From Clostridiaceae bacterium UBA5444 (GTDB lineage Bacteria; Bacillota; Clostridia; Clostridiales; Oxobacteraceae), in assembly GCA_002426575.1 (NCBI GenBank), contig DIRE01000042.1, positions 21,397-50,864 on the forward strand: a DNA stretch of 29,468 nucleotides. Reading direction: 5' to 3'. The translations under genes were made by a program, and so were the position numbers. The notes under the pieces are model-generated. The model did not search any database, was not told the DNA's origin, and was given only the letters and a program-made list of their open reading frames with translations. How positions within the stretch are numbered: position 1 is the stretch's first letter; each line of letters starts with the position of its first letter. This document shows positions 7,669 through 15,036 of this stretch, one piece after another.

Positions 7669-9477
7669 ATGAAAAAAGTTCTAGAACTTTTCACCGGCAT
7701 TGGCGAAATGATGAGGATAGTGTGGCAGTCGAGCAAAACTATGACTTTGCTGATGATTTTCAATAATCTTATCCGAAACGCTCTGTGGCCTCTGCGCGCT
7801 TTGGCTGTTAAGAATATTGTTGATATTATTGTTTTGTCATCTAAAAATGGGTTTTCGTCATATCAAAATTCATTTTGGATCAATATTATTCTTTTCTTTA
7901 TTCTGTTTTGGGGCAACAGAATTTGGTGGCCTTTAAATAGTTATACTCAAACCCTTATGTTGGCCAAAATCAGTCACGAAACAAGACTGAGAATTATTTC
8001 TGCTATGGAAAGAATTCACTTGTCCTTTTTCGACTATGCGGAAAAATATGATACATATACAAGAGCTTTAGCTCAGGCAGATGACCGTCAACCAATAAAT
8101 ACTGTAAATACAGTTATTGGATTTATTTCACTGATTATTAGCTTTGTTACAGCATTTACGGTTATGGTTTCCATTAATATTCCGGTAACAGTACTACTTA
8201 TATTGAGTTCCATTCCTGCTGTTATTTGGGAAGGCCGGTTTAATCAAAAAATATATAACTTTGACCAAGAAGTAACGCGTGAAAAGCGCTTATTAGGGTA
8301 TTTGTTCTCGCTATTTTTTAGCAAGACATCTGCTAAAGAAATAAGAACGTTTAAAACCGATCGGTATTTATCTGAGAAACATGAATCTGTCTTAAATGAG
8401 TATAATCATAAGTATTTTCGACTTGTGAATTCAAAGATTCGGATTGATTCACTTTTTTGGCTTATACTACAATGTACCCTTATGATAGGATATTTTTTGA
8501 TTATTTCAGATGCCGCTTCAGGGAAAATCGCTCTCGGCTCTCTTAGCTTTTTTCTCGCCGTTGCCGGAGATCTTCAGGGAGCTATTAAAGATTTCGGTTC
8601 TTCATTCAATGGTATAATACAGTCAAACAAGTATTTCGATAATTTATTGCAATTTGAGAAACAAAATGCTGAAATTGCAAACCCAATCAATTTTATTGAT
8701 ACCCCCGAAACTATTGAGAATATTGAATTTAGAAATGTTTCATTTTCATATCCAAACGCAGAAGATGAAACGATAAAAGATATAAGTTTTATTCTACACT
8801 ACCCACAATCCGTTGTGTTGGTTGGCGAAAACGGAGCAGGCAAAACGACGATTTTAAAGCTCTTGATGGGATTTTATAGACCAACTTCCGGCGAAATTTT
8901 AGTAAATGGTGTCAATATTCAGCAATATCGTTCGGAGGACTATTTAAGACTATTTTCTGTCTGCTTTCAGGATTATATGAAGTATGGCTTTTCACTCAAA
9001 GACAACATTATTATGGCAAACAGAAGGATGGATCATAAAAGATTTGATGAAATAGTCAACGAAACACAATTGGAAGATATTATTGATCGTTTGCCTGATA
9101 GAGAACGGACATATCTTTCACGAGAATTTGATGAAAACGGAGTAGAGTTATCTGGAGGACAGTATAACAGAATCGCTATAGCCAGAGCAATGGCAAAGGA
9201 TGCCCCAATTGTGTTATTTGACGAGCCAAATGCCGCACTTGATGCCAAAGCAGAGCAAAATTTATTTAGATTATATGCTCGGCTGATGAAGGATAAACTT
9301 GGTATCATGATAACACACAGATTATCAACAGCAGTGAGTTCGGATATTATACTTGTTCTTAAAGATGGGAAACTTATAGAATGTGGAAGCCACTCAGAAC
9401 TGATGAAGCATGACGGCGAATACGCTACACTATTTAGTATGCAAGCAAAGCACTATATGTCTAATGAGGAGGGGTGA
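7669..9477 (+). CDS. ABC exporter half-transporter (membrane domain fused to ATPase)
   Basis: 602 residues, normal for a half-size type IV exporter. The membrane domain (about 1-325) has six hydrophobic segments. The ATPase domain has Walker A GENGAGKTT (386-394), Q-loop FQDY (Gln434), signature LSGGQ (494-498), Walker B IVLFDEP (515-521) and H-loop His550. CFQDY-type Q-loops are common in exporters linked to peptide or antibiotic export, but substrate cannot be told from sequence. GGGAGG lies 9 nt before the ATG. Four nt separate it from a second, broken half-transporter, so the original machine was probably a heterodimer. Arginine codons are often CGT, CGC or CGG here, whereas flanking genes use AGA/AGG, and C-ending codons are more frequent: a sign of horizontal acquisition. 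Whether this half works alone is open. Confidence 0.9.
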   Translation: MKKVLELFTGIGEMMRIVWQSSKTMTLLMIFNNLIRNALWPLRALAVKNIVDIIVLSSKNGFSSYQNSFWINIILFFILFWGNRIWWPLNSYTQTLMLAKISHETRLRIISAMERIHLSFFDYAEKYDTYTRALAQADDRQPINTVNTVIGFISLIISFVTAFTVMVSINIPVTVLLILSSIPAVIWEGRFNQKIYNFDQEVTREKRLLGYLFSLFFSKTSAKEIRTFKTDRYLSEKHESVLNEYNHKYFRLVNSKIRIDSLFWLILQCTLMIGYFLIISDAASGKIALGSLSFFLAVAGDLQGAIKDFGSSFNGIIQSNKYFDNLLQFEKQNAEIANPINFIDTPETIENIEFRNVSFSYPNAEDETIKDISFILHYPQSVVLVGENGAGKTTILKLLMGFYRPTSGEILVNGVNIQQYRSEDYLRLFSVCFQDYMKYGFSLKDNIIMANRRMDHKRFDEIVNETQLEDIIDRLPDRERTYLSREFDENGVELSGGQYNRIAIARAMAKDAPIVLFDEPNAALDAKAEQNLFRLYARLMKDKLGIMITHRLSTAVSSDIILVLKDGKLIECGSHSELMKHDGEYATLFSMQAKHYMSNEEG

Positions 9478-9481
9478 TTAA

Positions 9482-10425
9482 ATGAAAAACATAATTCGCT
9501 CAGTGAAACTGCTGTATAGAATATCCCCATTACTAATACTATTGCTTGGAATTTTCACGGCTTTATCCATTTTTCTTTCACCATTGTTTTCGCTTAACAA
9601 TATTTTGGATTTCTTATCAATGGACCATTTGGATCAAAGAAACATAACAGAGAATAAAATAGATGAATGCAGCAGTCATAGTGTGGAAATAGAACTCACC
9701 GACATCACATATTCATATCCTGGTGTTGAAAAAAAGTACTGAATGGACTGAACCTCAAAATAAAAAGCGGAGAAAAACTTGCCATAGTTGGAGAAAACGG
9801 AAGCGGAAAAACAACGCTTGCAAAGATAATATTAGGGTTATATCATCCACAGGAAGGGACAGTTATGGTCAATGGGCATGATATAACGACAATACCTGAA
9901 AGTTTTAGATACGGCTCAGTATGTTTTCAGGATTATTGTACCTATTCACTATCCGTCAGGGAAAATGTAGCCTTCGGCGATATTGCAATGCTGAATAATG
10001 ATGAGGATATTTACAATGCCATTGAAATGAGCCGCCTTGAGTTTTCCTCATTTGATAACGACATTGATAGACAGATAACTAAATTATTTGATTCTAATGG
10101 TATTGTCTTGTCGGGGGGCCAGTCTCAAAAATTGTCTCTTTCAAGAGCTTTTTTGTTTAAAAATGGTCTGATAGTACTTGATGAACCAAGTGCATCGCTT
10201 GATGTTATAACGGAAAATGAGATATTTGATACAGCATTAAAACTTATGCAAGGCAGAACCACTATTGTCATTACCCATCGACTTGCCAATGTTGTCTATT
10301 GCGATAGAATTGTGTATCTTGATTCGGGAAGAATTTGCGAAGAGGGTACTCATACAGATTTGATGAAACAAAACGGTAAATATGCTGAACTGTTTTCAAT
10401 TCAGGTCCAAAAATACATATCATAG
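9482..10425 (+). pseudogene. Second ABC exporter half: membrane domain deleted and frame broken
   Basis: The first frame (9482-9742) encodes one N-terminal helix (about 10-35), then jumps to the linker normally found just before the ATPase domain (NILDFLSMDH) and the first ATPase strand (DITYSYPGVEKK), and stops at TGA 9740-9742. Reading continues one frame back as VLNGLNLKIKSGEKLAIVGE, with Walker A GENGSGKTT, Q-loop CFQDY, LSGGQ, Walker B LIVLDEP and THRLA, to 10425. About 250-280 residues (five helices) of the expected membrane domain are absent. The frame change sits at a run of seven A, where the in-frame heptamer A AAA AAG matches the dnaX -1 slippery site, so some full ATPase could be made. 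No ribosome-site-like enhancer or strong downstream stem is visible, so decay is the simpler reading. Confidence 0.8.
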
Positions 10426-10433
10426 GGGGATAG

Positions 10434-10486
10434 ATATGGCGGAGTCGGTAGATAAATTAATTAATACCGAACTTCGCCATATTTTT
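10434..10486 (+). terminator. Terminator after the ABC exporter segment
   Basis: ATATGGCGGAGTCGGTA (10434-10450) pairs with TACCGAACTTCGCCATAT (10465-10482), with one G-T pair and one bulge, followed by TTTTT. It lies 9 nt after the last ABC stop codon. Confidence 0.85.
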
Positions 10487-10614
10487 AAGCATATTTAACA
10501 TAAATTGAAGACAATGGCTATAATAATCCGTCAAATATTTTTGAGACTGCTTAATGTTTAATGTTTATATGAGTAATTTATATATGTAAATTTAAGAGGA
10601 GGAAATAGGATAAA

Positions 10615-11487
10615 ATGCGAAAGAGAAAAGGTAAAAAAATAGGATTATGGATTTTGATCTTTATTTTAGTATCCATGGTAGTCATTGCTTATAAACGTCC
10701 GGATACCCGTTTTATTATTAAAAACATTTGTGCTCAAAAGGGCAAAGGGGTAAGTCTAGCTGAGGTAAAAATTGATGAAAAACAATTAAATTTTGTATCA
10801 GTTAAAAGCATTAAGGAGAAGAATACTGATATGGTTTATAATTACACATTGGCTCTAATTAACAAAAAATATACTGCTAATGAAGGCATGGCTTCTAATA
10901 TTGTTAATTACAAAAATGATGATGATGTAAAAATGGATAAATCAATTATTAATGATTTTAATAATTTGAAGGATGCAGTAAAAAGTGAGATAGGGGACAA
11001 TCTTTATATAATGGATAGCTATAGAACTTTGGAAGAGCAGAAAAAAGTCTATGCTAAAGATAAACAAATAGCTGCTGCACCAGGATCTAGTGAACATGAA
11101 GCAGGGCTTGCTCTTGATGTATATGTTGCCTCCTATGCAGGAAGAAGTTTCTTAAAATCAGAGGCTGGACAATTTGTTAATAAAGACTCATGGAAGTATG
11201 GATTTATAATTAGATACCCTTTGTTTAAGAAAAATATAACTGGTATAGAATTTGAACCATGGCATATTAGATATGTGGGTAAGCCACATTCAGAGATTAT
11301 ATATAAAAACAAACTATGTCTTGAGGAATACATTGAAAGTTTAAAAATAGATACATTTTATAAATATGGGGATTACATTATAAGTAGGCAAAGCGGTGAC
11401 AAGCTCCTAATACCTAATAATTTAACTGAAATTGTAGTTTCACCTGACAATATGGCAAATTATATTATAACGGGAAAAAAGCAATGA
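10615..11487 (+). CDS. VanY-like D-alanyl-D-alanine carboxypeptidase (peptidase M15), membrane-anchored
   Basis: 290 residues. A basic N-terminus and one helix (about 9-26) anchor or export the protein; the rest lies outside the membrane. The zinc peptidase core has SYRTLEEQ (135-142), then SSEHEAGLALDV with His161 and Asp168, and EPWH with Glu214 and His217: the SxHxxGxAxD and ExxH zinc and catalytic motifs of M15B enzymes. These remove the terminal D-Ala from peptidoglycan stem peptides. A C-terminal extension of about 60 residues after the core has no recognised domain. GAGGAGG lies 10 nt before the ATG. No vanRS-type regulators or vanHAX genes flank it, so a resistance role is not indicated; ordinary wall trimming is more likely. 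Codon use is again that of the host. Confidence 0.88.
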   Translation: MRKRKGKKIGLWILIFILVSMVVIAYKRPDTRFIIKNICAQKGKGVSLAEVKIDEKQLNFVSVKSIKEKNTDMVYNYTLALINKKYTANEGMASNIVNYKNDDDVKMDKSIINDFNNLKDAVKSEIGDNLYIMDSYRTLEEQKKVYAKDKQIAAAPGSSEHEAGLALDVYVASYAGRSFLKSEAGQFVNKDSWKYGFIIRYPLFKKNITGIEFEPWHIRYVGKPHSEIIYKNKLCLEEYIESLKIDTFYKYGDYIISRQSGDKLLIPNNLTEIVVSPDNMANYIITGKKQ

Positions 11488-11548
11488 ATATAGTTGTATC
11501 ATAACCTTAAAATACATAATCATATAATAAAATAAATAGTCTATAATA

Positions 11549-11581
11549 AAAAGACTCGGGTTTTAAAAAACCGAGTCTTTT
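11549..11581. terminator. Bidirectional terminator between vanY-like gene and ychF
   Basis: AAAAGACTCGG and CCGAGTCTTTT pair perfectly, and the inner TTTT/AAAA can extend the stem with one bulged G. There are T runs on both strands, so it serves both convergent genes. Confidence 0.9.
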
Positions 11582-11596
11582 GTATATGCTTAAATA

Positions 11597-12694
11597 TTAT
11601 ACATTAAACCTAAATAATACTACATCCCCGTCCTGCATTACGTATTCCTTACCCTCAGAGCGGATTAATCCTTTTTCTTTTGCAGAAACTTCACTGCCAC
11701 ATTCAATTAATTTATCAAAAGGAATAACTTCGGCTCTTATAAAGCCTCTTTCCATATCTGAATGTATTTTTCCTGCGGCGGCAGGTGCTTTTGTTCCGTT
11801 TTTAATTGTCCAAGCTCTGACTTCGTCAGGACCTGCAGTTAAAAAGCTTATAAGCCCAAGAAGTTTGTAGCTTTCCTTTATTAATTTATCAAGCCCTGAC
11901 TCACTAAGTCCATATCCAGATAGAAATTCTTTTTTCTCATCTGCTTCAAGTTCAGATATTTCTTCTTCTATGTTTGCACAAACTTCAATGATTCCTGCAT
12001 TTTCAGAAGATACATACTCTTCTACTTTTTTTACATAAGAGTTATTCTGTGTTCCTTCCATTAAATCATCTTCAGATATATTAACTACATAAAGTACTGG
12101 CTTTGATGTAAGTAAAAACAATTGCTTTACTATTTCTAGTTCATCATCATCAAAATCCATATTTCTAACTGGTATGCCTCTTTCCAAAGATTCTTTAATT
12201 CTTTCTATTACATTAACCTCAGCTAATAGCTTTTTATCTCCAGATTTTGAACCCTTTTGGGACTTTTCTAGTCTTCTATCTATTATTTCAAGATCTGAAA
12301 ATATTAATTCTAGGTTTATGGTTTCAATATCCCTGACAGGATCAATGCTTCCATCAACATGAACCACGTTTTCATCTTCAAAACACCTAACCACATGAAC
12401 TATTGCATCCACTTCTCTTATATGAGATAAAAACTTATTTCCTAGACCTTCACCTTTGCTTGCACCTTTTACAAGACCTGCAATATCAACAAACTCAATT
12501 ACAGCAGGAGTAACCTTTTTTGGAGAATACATTTTTGCTAGTGTATGTAATCTTTCATCTGGAACTGAAACAACTCCTACATTTGGCTCAATAGTGCAAA
12601 AGGGATAATTCTGAGCATCTGCACCTGCTTTTGTTATTGCATTAAAAAGGGTACTTTTGCCCACATTTGGCAACCCAACTATTCCAAGTTTCAT
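11597..12694 (-). CDS. ychF: Redox-responsive ATPase/GTPase YchF (Obg-like ATPase)
   Basis: 365 residues, the usual length. The G1 loop GLPNVGKST (7-15), G3 DIAGL (70-74) and a G4 position reading NISE instead of NKxD mark the YchF/OLA1 family, which prefers ATP. A coiled-coil insertion follows the G domain, and a TGS domain fills the last 85 residues (VRAWTIKNGTKAPAAAG to DGDVVLFRFNV). YchF binds ribosomes and takes part in translation and stress control; its exact role remains debated. AGGAAGAG lies before the ATG. It is read away from mraZ, with its own promoter at 12774-12802, and converges with the vanY-like gene. Confidence 0.97.
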   Translation of the reverse strand: MKLGIVGLPNVGKSTLFNAITKAGADAQNYPFCTIEPNVGVVSVPDERLHTLAKMYSPKKVTPAVIEFVDIAGLVKGASKGEGLGNKFLSHIREVDAIVHVVRCFEDENVVHVDGSIDPVRDIETINLELIFSDLEIIDRRLEKSQKGSKSGDKKLLAEVNVIERIKESLERGIPVRNMDFDDDELEIVKQLFLLTSKPVLYVVNISEDDLMEGTQNNSYVKKVEEYVSSENAGIIEVCANIEEEISELEADEKKEFLSGYGLSESGLDKLIKESYKLLGLISFLTAGPDEVRAWTIKNGTKAPAAAGKIHSDMERGFIRAEVIPFDKLIECGSEVSAKEKGLIRSEGKEYVMQDGDVVLFRFNV

Positions 12695-12745
12695 TCAACT
12701 CTTCCTTTCATAATTAAAATCTATTTATTTAATCTCATCATTAAT

Positions 12746-12784
12746 TAATGTATAATTTATAAATTCCTTATAAATTATACATTA
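12746..12784. repeat. Perfect 17-bp inverted repeat over the ychF promoter
   Basis: AATGTATAATTTATAA (12747-12762) and TTATAAATTATACATT (12768-12783) are exact reverse complements around ATTCC, and one more T-A pair flanks them. Because the ychF transcript would start about in the loop, the repeat is more likely a DNA site (operator) than an RNA hairpin for that gene. Confidence 0.8.
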
Positions 12785-12802
12785 GTGATTATGTAATTTC
12801 AA
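12774..12802 (-). promoter_or_regulatory. Sigma-A promoter of ychF
   Basis: On the - strand: TTGAAA (12802-12797), a 17-nt spacer, TATAAT (12779-12774), 80 nt before the ychF ATG. The -10 box lies inside the right arm of the palindrome at 12746-12784. Confidence 0.65.
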
Positions 12803-13011
12803 GTTATGGAAACAATAGCAAGCATAGGGACTATATTAAATATGTAAATATTAAACATATATTTATGTGAAAATAAAAGCGTATATATACAATTATGCAC
12901 CTTTTAATATAATTTTGTTACTTTTTAACGAAAAAGATAATTATATTAAAAAAGTTATAGTTTTTAAAAAAATTAGAAGGATTTTTAACTTCTTTATAGA
13001 ATAAGTTGAGT

Positions 13012-13038
13012 AAAGTGGTTTAAAGTGGTTAATAGTGG
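13012..13038 (+). promoter_or_regulatory. MraZ box array (operator of the dcw cluster)
   Basis: Three direct repeats, AAAGTGG at 13012, AAAGTGG at 13022 and ATAGTGG at 13032, are spaced exactly 10 bp, one helical turn. They fit the AAAGTGKNNN tandem boxes described for MraZ in low-GC bacteria. They end 20 bp before the mraZ ATG. A weak promoter, TTAGAA (12973-12978), 16 nt, TATAGA (12995-13000), would place the boxes just downstream of the transcription start, fitting autoregulation. Confidence 0.75.
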
Positions 13039-13058
13039 AGTGAACTTCGGAGGTTATT

Positions 13059-13487
13059 ATGTTTATTGGAGAATATCAGCACTCATTAGATAGTAAAAAT
13101 AGAATAATAATACCTTCAAAGATAAGAGAAGACTTAGGAGCAAGGTTTGTAATAACTAAAGGGCTTGATAACTGCCTATATGTATATCCTATGAATGAAT
13201 GGGAAAACCTTGAGATAAAGCTTAAAACTCTCCCTTTAACTAGCAAGGACGCAAGGGCTTTTGTAAGGTTTTTCTTTTCTGGAGCAACTGAATGTGAGAT
13301 GGATAAGCAGGGAAGAACAACTATTACTTCAAATCTATTGCAATATGCTGGAATAGAAAAAGATGTAGTAATAATTGGTGTATCAAATAGGCTTGAAATA
13401 TGGGGCAAAGAGGGATGGGAAGAGTATAACAATTTAAATATAGACTTTAATGAGATAGCAGAGAAAATGTCCCAACTGGGAATATAG
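13059..13487 (+). CDS. mraZ: Transcriptional regulator MraZ
   Basis: 142 residues, the usual size. Two SpoVT/AbrB-like DNA-binding motifs are visible, DSKNRIIIP (11-19) and DKQGRTTIT (82-90), each followed by a helix. MraZ forms a ring-shaped oligomer, binds tandem boxes upstream of its own gene and controls the dcw cluster. The matching three-box array lies directly upstream. CGGAGG lies 5 nt before the ATG, and rsmH begins 17 nt downstream. Confidence 0.97.
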   Translation: MFIGEYQHSLDSKNRIIIPSKIREDLGARFVITKGLDNCLYVYPMNEWENLEIKLKTLPLTSKDARAFVRFFFSGATECEMDKQGRTTITSNLLQYAGIEKDVVIIGVSNRLEIWGKEGWEEYNNLNIDFNEIAEKMSQLGI

Positions 13488-13504
13488 CAGAGGAGATAAA
13501 ATAT

Positions 13505-14440
13505 ATGGAATTTCAGCATGTACCGGTAATGCTAAACGAGGCAGTAGATATGCTTATAGTTAAAGATGATGGAATATATGTAGATGGAACACTAGGTGGC
13601 GCAGGACATTCAGAGGAGATACTTAAAAGAACTAGTGAATCTGGAAAGTTAATAGGAATAGACAGGGATTTAGATGCTATAAATAATGCCAAAATTAAAT
13701 TAGAAAGGTATAAGGATAGGGTTTTACTCATTAACAGCAAATTCAGCAGCCTAAAAAGTATACTAAAGGATAATGGAATAGACAAGGTTGATGGAGTTTT
13801 ACTTGATTTGGGCGTGTCTTCTCATCAGCTTGATGAAGCATCTAGGGGATTTAGCTATATGCATGATGCTCCACTAGATATGAGAATGGATAGTAATTCT
13901 AAAATCACTGCTCAGTATATAGTGAATAATTATTCTGAAGAAGAATTAAAAGACATAATAAGAGACTATGGAGAAGAGAGATGGGCATCAAGAATAGCTA
14001 GTTTTATAGTAAAGGAGAGGGAAAAGGCCCCAATTGTATCTACCTATGATCTTGTAGATGTAATTAAAGCAGCTATTCCTGCTAAGGCTAGAAGGGATGG
14101 ACCACATCCTGCAAAAAGAACTTTTCAGGCAATAAGGATTGCAGTTAATAGAGAACTTGAAGAGATAGAAAATGTTATACCAGATATTGTAGATGTTTTA
14201 AATGAGGGCGGAAGAATTTCCATAATAACATTTCATTCTCTTGAAGATAGGATTGTAAAGAAGGCGTTTAAGGAGCTTGCTAACCCATGTACGTGTCCAC
14301 CGGACTTTCCTATATGTGTATGCAATAAAAAGCCTAAAATAAAAATATTAACAAATAAGCCAATACTCCCTAAAAAGGAAGAAATAGAAAATAACCCAAG
14401 AGCTAGAAGCGCAAAACTTAGAGTTGCAGAAAAGCTTTGA
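13505..14440 (+). CDS. rsmH: 16S rRNA (cytosine1402-N4)-methyltransferase RsmH
   Basis: 311 residues, full length. It transfers a methyl group from S-adenosylmethionine to C1402 in the decoding centre of the ribosome. Visible family motifs: HVPVML at the N-terminus, SAM-binding GTLGGAGHS (about 29-37), LIGIDRD, VLLDLGVSS, the RGFSYMHDAPLDMRMD segment, HPAKRTFQAIRI and ITFHSLEDR. A cysteine-rich stretch CTCPPDFPICVC near the C-terminus is typical of Firmicute RsmH. GAGGAG lies before the ATG. It is second in the dcw operon after mraZ. Confidence 0.97.
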   Translation: MEFQHVPVMLNEAVDMLIVKDDGIYVDGTLGGAGHSEEILKRTSESGKLIGIDRDLDAINNAKIKLERYKDRVLLINSKFSSLKSILKDNGIDKVDGVLLDLGVSSHQLDEASRGFSYMHDAPLDMRMDSNSKITAQYIVNNYSEEELKDIIRDYGEERWASRIASFIVKEREKAPIVSTYDLVDVIKAAIPAKARRDGPHPAKRTFQAIRIAVNRELEEIENVIPDIVDVLNEGGRISIITFHSLEDRIVKKAFKELANPCTCPPDFPICVCNKKPKIKILTNKPILPKKEEIENNPRARSAKLRVAEKL

Positions 14441-14479
14441 CCCTCTGATTGTTCTAAAAGTTAAGCGAGGTGAATAAAT

Positions 14480-15016
14480 TTGGTAGTAGCTAAAAAAGAT
14501 TATGAAGATTCATATTACACAGGGAATAGTAACAATGCCTATGACTTTGATTTTGATTATGATAACAGGAACTACAAAGACTATTATGATACCAAAAATG
14601 AGGAGTACATAGAAAATAAAAAGAGGGTAAATAAAAGCCTAAAAGAAAATCACAAAAAGAAAGTAAAAGGCCAATTGAAATTACTGCTTTCTATTTTTAT
14701 TATTTCATCTATTTCTTTACTAATATTAGCAAGGTATGTTATGATTATGGACTTAAACAATGATATAAATAAACTAAAAAAAGAAGTTATAAATAGCGAG
14801 AAAATGAATGAAAATTTAAAGGTTGAGCTTATGAAGCATTGTGATATAAAGCAAATTGAAGAAGTAGCCTCTAGTAAACTTGGTATGGTTCATCCATCTG
14901 GAATTAATACAGTATATCTTGATGGAAAAGTAGATGACAAAGCCAATAAGGATGAAAGTGTTAAAGAAGAAAAAAAGGTTAGCTTTATAGATAAAATAGT
15001 TAAATATTTATATTAA
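14480..15016 (+). CDS. ftsL: Cell division protein FtsL
   Basis: 178 residues: a long cytoplasmic N-terminal region (1-63), first rich in Asp, Asn and Tyr, then basic; one membrane helix (about 67-90); an outer coiled coil (about 92-122); and then the FtsL/DivIC-like end VASSKLGMVHPSGINTVYL. FtsL forms a trimer with DivIC and DivIB that activates septal wall synthesis. The start is TTG, chosen because GCGAGGTG lies 7 nt upstream and no ATG precedes the helix at a sensible distance. The name rests on position between rsmH and the PBP gene plus topology, because FtsL sequences are weakly conserved. The acidic tail is longer than in many homologues. Confidence 0.85.
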   Translation: MVVAKKDYEDSYYTGNSNNAYDFDFDYDNRNYKDYYDTKNEEYIENKKRVNKSLKENHKKKVKGQLKLLLSIFIISSISLLILARYVMIMDLNNDINKLKKEVINSEKMNENLKVELMKHCDIKQIEEVASSKLGMVHPSGINTVYLDGKVDDKANKDESVKEEKKVSFIDKIVKYLY

Positions 15017-15036
15017 TTTATTAAGGGGGCAAAATA

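Larger units (their letters stand above)
12695..13058. other. Intergenic region between divergent ychF and mraZ
   Basis: 364 bp, very AT-rich. From left to right it holds the ychF ribosome site and leader, the palindrome and ychF promoter, about 170 bp with no recognisable element, and then the MraZ box array and mraZ ribosome site. No reading frame with a ribosome site was found in it. Confidence 0.7.

Noticed and set aside
10615..11487. vanY-like gene as part of a vancomycin-resistance cluster
   Set aside because: No vanRS, vanH, vanA/B or vanX genes nearby; the M15 peptidase alone is common wall-remodelling equipment.
12841..13000. Strong promoter for mraZ
   Set aside because: Only weak candidates were found (TTGTTA 12915 with TATATT 12942; TTAGAA 12973 with TATAGA 12995); neither is convincing.
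13076..13519. Long - strand frame opposite mraZ
   Set aside because: Shadow of a clear gene; no motif and no ribosome site.
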